A stretch of 6,142 nt of DNA. Origin: Candidatus Moraniibacteriota bacterium (lineage in GTDB: Bacteria; Patescibacteriota; Minisyncoccia; Moranbacterales; UBA1568). Shown here piece by piece: positions 1 through 4,682 of the stretch. The first letter of the stretch is position 1. Each line of letters begins with the position of its first letter. A model generated the notes under the pieces. It was not told where the DNA came from. It did not search any database and was given only the letters and a program-made list of their open reading frames with translations. Where the stretch lies: positions 1-6,142 of the forward strand of contig JAGOOJ010000036.1 of NCBI GenBank assembly GCA_017992575.1, in the 5' to 3' direction. The translations under genes and the position numbers were made by a program.

Positions 1-324
1 CACCTCGCCGTGAACGAATCACTCTTTATTGCTCTTAACCCAACAACTGCCCAGGGGTTCTTCCGTGGCCGAATAACCAATACGCTTGAAATTCCAGATG
101 GCGGACTCTCTCTTACTGATTTCTACACTCACCCCGGACTCACCAATGTCTACGCCCTTGATGCGGACCATGCTCAAATTCTCATCTGGAATCAAGAGGG
201 CAAGCTTCTTCAGAAACTTCACGATGAAAAGCTTTCAGCTGGTCAAACGCTTTCCGTCAACGAAAAGACACGGGAGGTTTTCGTCAGTACAGGTAACACG
301 CTCTTATCGTACAAATTGAAATAG
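1..324 (+). CDS. C-terminal end of a beta-propeller-like protein (5' truncated by window edge)
   Basis: The frame is open from the first base to the TAG at 322-324. The GTG at 10 is an internal in-frame Val rather than a convincing start, because no ribosome binding site precedes it, so I treat this as the 3' end of a longer gene. The 107 visible residues contain the pattern VYALDADHAQILIWNQEGKL, the usual blade signature of NHL/YVTN-like propellers (hydrophobic strand, LD, a polar turn, ILIW, a D/N-x-G turn, then a strand). A second, shorter strand pair (EVFVSTGNTLLSYKLK) closes the protein. This suggests the last one or two blades of a propeller, usually a binding or scaffold domain. From memory, some Patescibacteria proteins join such a propeller to an N-terminal phosphatase-like or membrane part, but nothing here can show that. 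The gene converges on the minus-strand genes, and no U-tract terminator for it is visible before 411. Confidence 0.75.
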   Translation, partial: HLAVNESLFIALNPTTAQGFFRGRITNTLEIPDGGLSLTDFYTHPGLTNVYALDADHAQILIWNQEGKLLQKLHDEKLSAGQTLSVNEKTREVFVSTGNTLLSYKLK

Positions 325-350
325 AAGATCTCCTGATTCTTGTCTTCCAT

Positions 351-384
351 AAAAAAACCGTGCCATGGCACTGCCACAACACGG
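351..384 (-). terminator. Intrinsic terminator ending the minus-strand gene block
   Basis: Read on the minus strand, 384-358 folds into an unbroken 12-pair stem: CCGTG pairs with CACGG, then three consecutive wobble pairs (TTG against TGG), then TGGC pairs with GCCA around a three-base AGT loop. Seven T follow at once (357-351). It begins 26 bases after the TAG of the gene ending at 411. On the plus strand the hairpin is followed by GGGGGAAAAA with no T run, so it should work in the minus direction only and does not obviously stop the convergent plus-strand gene. Part of the stem is the perfect 12-base palindrome GTGCCATGGCAC at 360-371. Confidence 0.88.
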
Positions 385-410
385 GGGAAAAACACACGGC
401 GAGAGATGCT

Positions 411-1205
411 CTACTGCTCGTTCGGAGGCTTGAGATATTGCTTGTACCTCTTGTCGAATGTAGCAAGGGCCTGAGTCTGTTCCCTCAAGGCCCGCACCAA
501 AAGTCGACGCTCCCGCTGAACAAATATGCGAATTCTTTGCTCAACCGCCTGAAGTTTTCGTGTCAGCAGTGGTAGAGGTTGTCGTTTGAGTCTGTCATTC
601 GACACTACTTTTCGTTTTCTTCTCTCCGGCACTTCTGGTACCAGTGGTGACACTGTCACTTCAACTGGCGCAGATGTACTCAAGTCCAACTTCGGTGACA
701 ACGCCGTCACCCTAACCAGTGAAGGGGTATCTGGAATTGGCTCCATTCTGGCTTCCCTGATTTTCACCCCTTTCTTCGGTCGAGGATTCTGCGGACGGCC
801 CACATCAAACATTCCCTCTCTCGCCTCAGGCGAGAGTACCTTGTCCCAAGCCGACTCGTTCAATGACACCACAATCGGCTCGAGAGTCTTGATGAAAGTC
901 TCCCTCACAATACCCGAAGGAAGGCACAGCATCCCCGAAACGACACCCTTCGGAAGGTGACTCGCCCTCATGACGATGTGCATCATGGTAGGCGATGTGA
1001 CAGACGCCAGCTGTACCCGCATGTGGTATCGTGACTGTTTGAGAACGTCACTCGGACCCGTGATGAGGTACACCCAGCGACCCTGCACCCCGGCTCTTTC
1101 AAGAATAGCCTGAAGCATTTGCACTACTCGCACAACTACCGCTGGTTGAATAGATCCTTCTTCACCTCGTACCCGTAGGTCGAGGCTACCTGTCTGTGTA
1201 TCCAT
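411..1205 (-). CDS. Hypothetical protein, globular N-terminus, proline/valine-rich linker, basic helical C-terminus
   Basis: I do not recognise the family of this 264-residue protein. Three parts can be seen. Residues 1-125 look like a compact mixed alpha/beta domain, with strands such as GRWVYLITGP (42-51) and YHMRVQLASV (60-69) and an amphipathic helix at 22-38. Residues 135-200 are low in complexity and rich in Pro, Val, Ser and Lys/Arg, so probably a disordered linker. Residues 201-258 are strongly basic and helical (RKLQAVEQRIRIFVQRERRL), a likely coiled coil or nucleic-acid/membrane-surface binding helix. There is no signal peptide or membrane segment. The ATG at 1205 is supported by AAAGGG seven bases upstream. 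It is the last gene of the minus-strand block, 150 bases after the ATPase gene, with its own candidate promoter and leader hairpin, and ends 26 bases before a strong terminator. A role linked to the ATPase is plausible from position only. Confidence 0.85.
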   Translation of the reverse strand: MDTQTGSLDLRVRGEEGSIQPAVVVRVVQMLQAILERAGVQGRWVYLITGPSDVLKQSRYHMRVQLASVTSPTMMHIVMRASHLPKGVVSGMLCLPSGIVRETFIKTLEPIVVSLNESAWDKVLSPEAREGMFDVGRPQNPRPKKGVKIREARMEPIPDTPSLVRVTALSPKLDLSTSAPVEVTVSPLVPEVPERRKRKVVSNDRLKRQPLPLLTRKLQAVEQRIRIFVQRERRLLVRALREQTQALATFDKRYKQYLKPPNEQ

Positions 1206-1212
1206 GACCTCG

Positions 1213-1218
1213 CCCTTT
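1213..1218 (-). promoter_or_regulatory. Shine-Dalgarno site of the 264-residue protein
   Basis: AAAGGG on the minus strand, seven bases before the ATG at 1205. A second purine block, GAGG (1211-1208), lies too close to the start to be the main site. This fixes the start of the gene and contrasts with the two small genes at 4323 and 4653, which have no such site. Confidence 0.6.
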
Positions 1219-1240
1219 CGGAAAAGAGGAAAACTACAAA

Positions 1241-1271
1241 CTGAAAAAATGGCTTAAGCCAGCTTTTTCAG
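1241..1271 (-). terminator. A-stem-T hairpin, possible terminator or attenuator between the ATPase and the 264-residue gene
   Basis: An inverted repeat has outer arms CTGAAAAA (1241-1248) and TTTTTCAG (1264-1271) around the perfect palindrome TGGCTTAAGCCA (1250-1261). One unpaired base lies on one side and two on the other. On the minus strand the TGGC/GCCA stem is followed by six T; on the plus strand it is followed by five T after GC, so it could act both ways. The GC part of the stem is only four pairs, so termination is probably incomplete. It lies 36 bases before the ATG of the downstream gene and downstream of the candidate promoter at 1291-1319. It therefore either ends the ATPase transcript or sits in the leader of the next gene. 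Confidence 0.5.
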
Positions 1272-1290
1272 GACCATAAGAACTTGAAAA

Positions 1291-1319
1291 ATACTACCCT
1301 ATTGGTGGTTGTTTGTAAA
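1291..1319 (-). promoter_or_regulatory. Candidate sigma70-type promoter for the 264-residue gene
   Basis: On the minus strand TTTACA (1319-1314; one mismatch to TTGACA) is followed after exactly 17 bases by TAGTAT (1296-1291; four of six matches to TATAAT). The start would fall near 1284 and give a leader of about 80 bases that contains the hairpin at 1241-1271. It lies in the only large non-coding gap of the minus-strand block, which is where a secondary promoter would be expected. The -10 box is imperfect, so this is a moderate call. Confidence 0.42.
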
Positions 1320-1355
1320 GTCGTCTCCTCCTCCCTAAAGAAGAAATCGATCCGT

Positions 1356-3869
1356 CTAAACCCTGGGTGCTTCAGCCATTTTCATACGGGTCATAATTTC
1401 CCGATTGACGATCGTGGCATCACGACCATAACGCAAACGCGACAACTCTTTCAGAGCATTGGCCACTTCCTGATCGCCATGCGTCGGTGGATAGGTCTTC
1501 AAATTAAATGGTTTGGTCAACTCATTATTCATAAGGAGACGTACAAAACACTGATAGTTATCGACGTTGACGATATCATTGGCCGTAAAGACCGGGGCAA
1601 ACTGCTTCTCCAAAAACTCGGCATCTTCCGGTCCTACACGAAAGACGGTAAGCGAACCAACGTTCCCAAAGACCGCTTTAGAAATTTCTTCTTTGAGCTG
1701 AGCGATAAACTGATGCGCCAAGATAAGCACTAGCTTGTATTTGCGCGCTTCGGAAAGAATCTGGGCGATAGAAGTCGTCGTCACATTCTGAAACTCATCC
1801 AAATACAAATAGAAGTCCTTCCGTTCCGCCTCGGGAATATCTACTCGTGAGAGTGCAGCCATGAGAATCTTCCCGACGATCACCATCCCCAACAGTTTAG
1901 CGTTAATCTCACCTATTTTACCTTTGGAGAGATTAACAAGCACAATCTTGCCACCATCCATCAACTCACGAAAATTGAGAGTGCTCTTCTGCTGAGCAAT
2001 AATGGGGCGCATCATGTCGTTACTGATAAAGGTCGTCAGCTTCGATGTAATATAGGGTACCATGTTGGCAAGTGCCGCTTCACCTCCAGCTTTTTCTGCT
2101 TCCTTCATCCAGAAATCACGCACGATAGGATTGGTACAGTGCGCCAACTTGTAGCGTCGAAATTCCTCATCAGCCAAAACTTTCGGAATTTCCATGAGTG
2201 TTGATCCACTCTCCGGATGCTCCATAATGAGAAGCATAGCGTTTCTGATGTACTGCTCAAACATCGGTCCACCGGTCGCTTTCAAATCATAGAGCTGGTC
2301 AAAAATACCAATCATTTCATTGATAACGAACGTTTTCTGCTCCGGATGGGCCGGATCATACTCGAGCATATTGATACCAATCGGTCGCTCCACATCAGAA
2401 GGGTCGAAAATAATGACGTCCTCAGCCCGTTCTTTGGGAATAGCGGTCAAAATGTCCTCAATAGCATCCCCGTGTGGGTCGATGAAACAAAAGCCCTTCC
2501 CCGCTCGTGCGTCCTTCTTGGCCATCTCCTGCAAATAGTTCGACTTACCAACACCAGTCTGTCCAACGACGTACATATGCCGACGCCGATCGTTATCTGT
2601 AATCCGTACTTCAGTCTGTGCTCCCCGATATTCATTGTATCCCAAAAGTATCCCTTCCTTGGGAATATTAACTGGCGGTGGTGCAGCTCCCGCTTTAAGC
2701 CACTTAATCTTTGGTGTTTCAGTGGTTGAAATAGGAAAATGAAACATACTGGCCAACTCCTCCACATTCAACACCATACTACTCTCCTCATCAACGTTAC
2801 GAAAAATATAATCATACACTGCGTCTTTACCCTTGACCCGCTTCTTCACCCGGAGACTATTCACCTCCGGATTTTCGAATTGACCAAAGGCATTCTCCAT
2901 ATGACCAAGGATTTCCTCGGCTCGTTCCTGAGTAGCAGCCGAAGCCAATAATCGAATATTAGCCCGAAAGGCGGTCTTGCTTGCTTTGGCATCGATAGAC
3001 TTGACTAACTCCTGTTCCTCTGGCGTCAGAACTACTGTTTTCTTTTCTTCTGGAACAGCTGGCTTTTTGAGGGCACTCGGTGATGAACTCATCATCCCAA
3101 CCATTTCTTTTCGGAGTCCATGCCCCACATCCTTGGCAAATCCACTGCCACTCCCGCCACGCATAGCATCTTTCAATCGTTTTCCTTCTTGCATCTGCTG
3201 TGCTATCTTGCGTCCCTCTCCTCGCCAAGCGGTCCCCGAAGCAGACAAGAGAATCTGAATAGCTGCTCCTTCTGCCTCAGTTTCAAGCTTACTTAAAGAG
3301 TTGGAAATCTCGTTAAGCGGATCAACATCAAGGTTACGATAGGTGCGTAGTGGCAAGGCATGGCTTTCTTTCAACTCCAACAACGACACTGCGGTGTAGC
3401 TCGCTGGTGAAAAAATAGTATAATCAATAACCTTCTCAACGACAGCATGGGGGAAAAAACTATGAATCTGTTTCTCGGCACTCTCGCGATAGCGCTTTGG
3501 GACAGAGAGATAAAAGAAAATCTCCTCACTCGAAGAAGGATTAGCAATTTCAAAAACAATATTGGGCGCCTCAAAAAAAAGTTTCTTCAGAAAACTCCCA
3601 GTCGGTTTGATAGAAGAAAGTGACAAAAGGAGCTGCTCCATAGCATGAATCTCATCCTTCCATCCTTCGGCATTCTGCCCCTGACCCTCACCTTCTTTCT
3701 TGCGCATAACCTTGACCACTTCAAGGTCCATATTGAGCGACTGGTTGACCTGGTACCGAAAACGAAAAAAACTCCGTACTACCAAATACAGTCCACTGAC
3801 CAACGCCAGGAATCCGAACACCGCCGACAATGGCACTAACAGAATATTGAGATCAAAACTCATTTGCAT
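1356..3869 (-). CDS. Membrane-anchored FtsK/HerA/VirD4-like coupling ATPase (type IV secretion or DNA-transfer type)
   Basis: From the ATG at 3869 the product has 837 residues. Residues 9-34 form one hydrophobic helix (ILLVPLSAVFGFLALVSGLY) followed by RSFFRFR, which predicts the N-terminus outside and the bulk in the cytoplasm. Residues 65-230 and 300-390 look like two alpha/beta domains split by a Gly/Ser/Pro-rich and charged linker (about 237-285). The motor follows: Walker A GQTGVGKS (436-443), FCFIDPHGD (460-468), Walker B FYLYLDEFQN (686-695, acidic pair D691-E692) and the LILAHQF sensor-like motif (714-721). This order is typical of VirD4/TraD coupling proteins and HerA-type pumps, which move DNA or protein across the membrane by ATP hydrolysis. 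Length and the two extra N-terminal domains fit the long versions found in Patescibacteria. An in-frame TTG at 3905 would add 12 basic residues and overlap the upstream gene by 14 bases. It has AAAGGA four bases ahead, but the basic tail would disturb the predicted topology, so I prefer the ATG. No relaxase is nearby. Confidence 0.93.
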   Translation of the reverse strand: MQMSFDLNILLVPLSAVFGFLALVSGLYLVVRSFFRFRYQVNQSLNMDLEVVKVMRKKEGEGQGQNAEGWKDEIHAMEQLLLSLSSIKPTGSFLKKLFFEAPNIVFEIANPSSSEEIFFYLSVPKRYRESAEKQIHSFFPHAVVEKVIDYTIFSPASYTAVSLLELKESHALPLRTYRNLDVDPLNEISNSLSKLETEAEGAAIQILLSASGTAWRGEGRKIAQQMQEGKRLKDAMRGGSGSGFAKDVGHGLRKEMVGMMSSSPSALKKPAVPEEKKTVVLTPEEQELVKSIDAKASKTAFRANIRLLASAATQERAEEILGHMENAFGQFENPEVNSLRVKKRVKGKDAVYDYIFRNVDEESSMVLNVEELASMFHFPISTTETPKIKWLKAGAAPPPVNIPKEGILLGYNEYRGAQTEVRITDNDRRRHMYVVGQTGVGKSNYLQEMAKKDARAGKGFCFIDPHGDAIEDILTAIPKERAEDVIIFDPSDVERPIGINMLEYDPAHPEQKTFVINEMIGIFDQLYDLKATGGPMFEQYIRNAMLLIMEHPESGSTLMEIPKVLADEEFRRYKLAHCTNPIVRDFWMKEAEKAGGEAALANMVPYITSKLTTFISNDMMRPIIAQQKSTLNFRELMDGGKIVLVNLSKGKIGEINAKLLGMVIVGKILMAALSRVDIPEAERKDFYLYLDEFQNVTTTSIAQILSEARKYKLVLILAHQFIAQLKEEISKAVFGNVGSLTVFRVGPEDAEFLEKQFAPVFTANDIVNVDNYQCFVRLLMNNELTKPFNLKTYPPTHGDQEVANALKELSRLRYGRDATIVNREIMTRMKMAEAPRV

Positions 3870-3891
3870 GTTTTTTGTTTTATCTTTTTGA

Positions 3892-4323
3892 CTATTCTTT
3901 TTCAATCAGTCCTTTTTCGAGTAACCCCTGATAGAGTTTATCAGAGAGTTCATCATGCATCATGTCAAGGGCGTAGTAATCCTTAAGTGATCGCGCCACC
4001 TTGACAGCATGCACCACCCCTTTTGTCTGAGCTAAATCCAAAAGCTTTTGCACTTTGCTCGCTTCATCTGTCAGAGCACTAATATGCTTGGCATCGAGTA
4101 TGACGGTATCCTCATGATCATCATCCATCGGAGAAACCTTTTTGGTCGGCATCACCCGAGACAATAATTCCTGATACTTTCCTTCGACACGTTCCCGAGC
4201 GCTCTCAGGGGCCCTAGGCGCCTCGGGTTGAATTCCTTCTCTTTCCTTTGGCGCTACTATGTCAGACGCACTCGACTCATTTCCTTTGTCTTTCGGGACT
4301 TCCACAATCACTTCTTCGGTCAT
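3892..4323 (-). CDS. Small acidic protein with disordered N-terminus and conserved-looking C-terminal helical module
   Basis: The product has 143 residues. Residues 1-72 are charged and rich in Glu, Pro, Ser and Lys, so probably disordered, with an acidic cluster MDDDHED at 66-72. Residues 73-143 are predicted helical. They contain VQKLLDLAQTKGVVHAVKVA (91-110) followed by a segment with LKDYYALDMMHDELSDKLY (113-131) and end in LLEKGLIEKE. From memory, this pattern of an LA..KG..HA..VA helix, then D-x-Y-x-LD-x-x-HD, recurs in small unnamed proteins of Patescibacteria; I cannot verify that here. It has no membrane segment. It starts 27 bases after the previous gene and ends 22 bases before the preferred ATPase start (or overlaps the TTG start by 14), so it is very likely co-transcribed and perhaps a cytoplasmic partner of the ATPase. 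The ATG lacks a Shine-Dalgarno site; it is preceded by ATATCCCT, as in the gene upstream. Confidence 0.88.
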   Translation of the reverse strand: MTEEVIVEVPKDKGNESSASDIVAPKEREGIQPEAPRAPESARERVEGKYQELLSRVMPTKKVSPMDDDHEDTVILDAKHISALTDEASKVQKLLDLAQTKGVVHAVKVARSLKDYYALDMMHDELSDKLYQGLLEKGLIEKE

Positions 4324-4337
4324 AGGGATATACTCAA
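4319..4337 (-). promoter_or_regulatory. Non-Shine-Dalgarno start region, copy 1 of a shared leader
   Basis: TTGAGTATATCCCTATGAC reads into the ATG of the 143-residue protein (4323-4321). No purine-rich ribosome binding site is present in the 27-base gap. The block aligns with 4649-4668 upstream of the preceding small gene, with one gap and a few substitutions, which suggests a shared initiation context or an old duplication of the junction. Confidence 0.4.
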
Positions 4338-4350
4338 CAACTTAAACAGC

Positions 4351-4653
4351 TTACAACTCCTTGGTCATTTCTTCTTTGAAATCATCAGCAACTTCTCGTA
4401 CAAAAATATCATAGCCGGGAATCTTCTTTTCAAAAAAAGCCTCGATTTCCTCCTGTTTGACCTGCTTATCCAAGAGTACTTCATATTCCCCAACCCCATC
4501 ATCACCCAATTTTTCCATCGTCGCCAAAAAAACACGTTTGAGGAGTGCTTCCCCCATTTTTTCGAGAAGCTCATCTCGTTTATCCTCAGGAATCTGCTCC
4601 AAATGAAATGCTTTGATGAGTTCTTCTCGTAATTGTGCCTGGTCGAGTGTCAT
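4351..4653 (-). CDS. Small acidic helical protein (DUF5663-like, tentative)
   Basis: From the ATG at 4653 the product has 100 residues, acidic and almost wholly helical: LREELIKAFHLEQIPEDKRD, then ELLEKMGEALLKRVFLATMEKL, then a DDGVGEYEVLLDKQ turn-helix and a C-terminal helix ending in EEMTKEL. From memory this resembles the short DUF5663 family of Patescibacteria (helix, IPED.., ELLE.MGE.., KR), but the match needs a profile search and no function is known to me. There is no signal peptide or membrane segment. An in-frame TTG at 4668 would add five residues. I prefer the ATG because the matching upstream sequence of the next gene (4324-4337) carries the same TTGA block out of frame, so that block is a leader element and not a start. 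It lies 29 bases after the preceding gene and 27 before the next, so it belongs to the same operon. Confidence 0.86.
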   Translation of the reverse strand: MTLDQAQLREELIKAFHLEQIPEDKRDELLEKMGEALLKRVFLATMEKLGDDGVGEYEVLLDKQVKQEEIEAFFEKKIPGYDIFVREVADDFKEEMTKEL

Positions 4654-4668
4654 AGGAATATGTTTCAA
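4649..4668 (-). promoter_or_regulatory. Non-Shine-Dalgarno start region, copy 2 of a shared leader
   Basis: TTGAAACATATTCCTATGAC reads into the ATG of the 100-residue protein (4653-4651). As with copy 1 at 4319-4337, no Shine-Dalgarno site is seen and the bases before the ATG are ATATTCCT. The shared part covers the TTGA block, ATAT-Y-CCT, the ATG and the first two bases of codon 2. Confidence 0.4.
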
Positions 4669-4682
4669 TAATTATCTGTTTG

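Noticed and set aside
324..347. GAAGA...TCTTC inverted repeat after the plus-strand stop codon
   Set aside because: Only five pairs with a loop of 14 bases and no T tract; not a credible terminator.
586..960. Plus-strand open frame of 124 codons
   Set aside because: Antisense to the 264-residue gene, whose start, ribosome binding site and terminator are all well placed.
1284..1733. Plus-strand open frame of 149 codons overlapping the end of the ATPase gene
   Set aside because: It lies mostly antisense to clear ATPase coding sequence, has no ribosome binding site and its product shows no domain-like pattern.
2217..2729. Plus-strand open frame of 170 codons
   Set aside because: It is fully antisense to the ATPase motor region including Walker A, so it is a shadow of conserved coding sequence.
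4208..4226. GC-rich palindromic patch with GGGCCC, CCTAGG and GGCGCC
   Set aside because: It lies in coding sequence for a Pro/Ala-rich stretch, has no partner element nearby and no T run, so no regulatory role can be supported.
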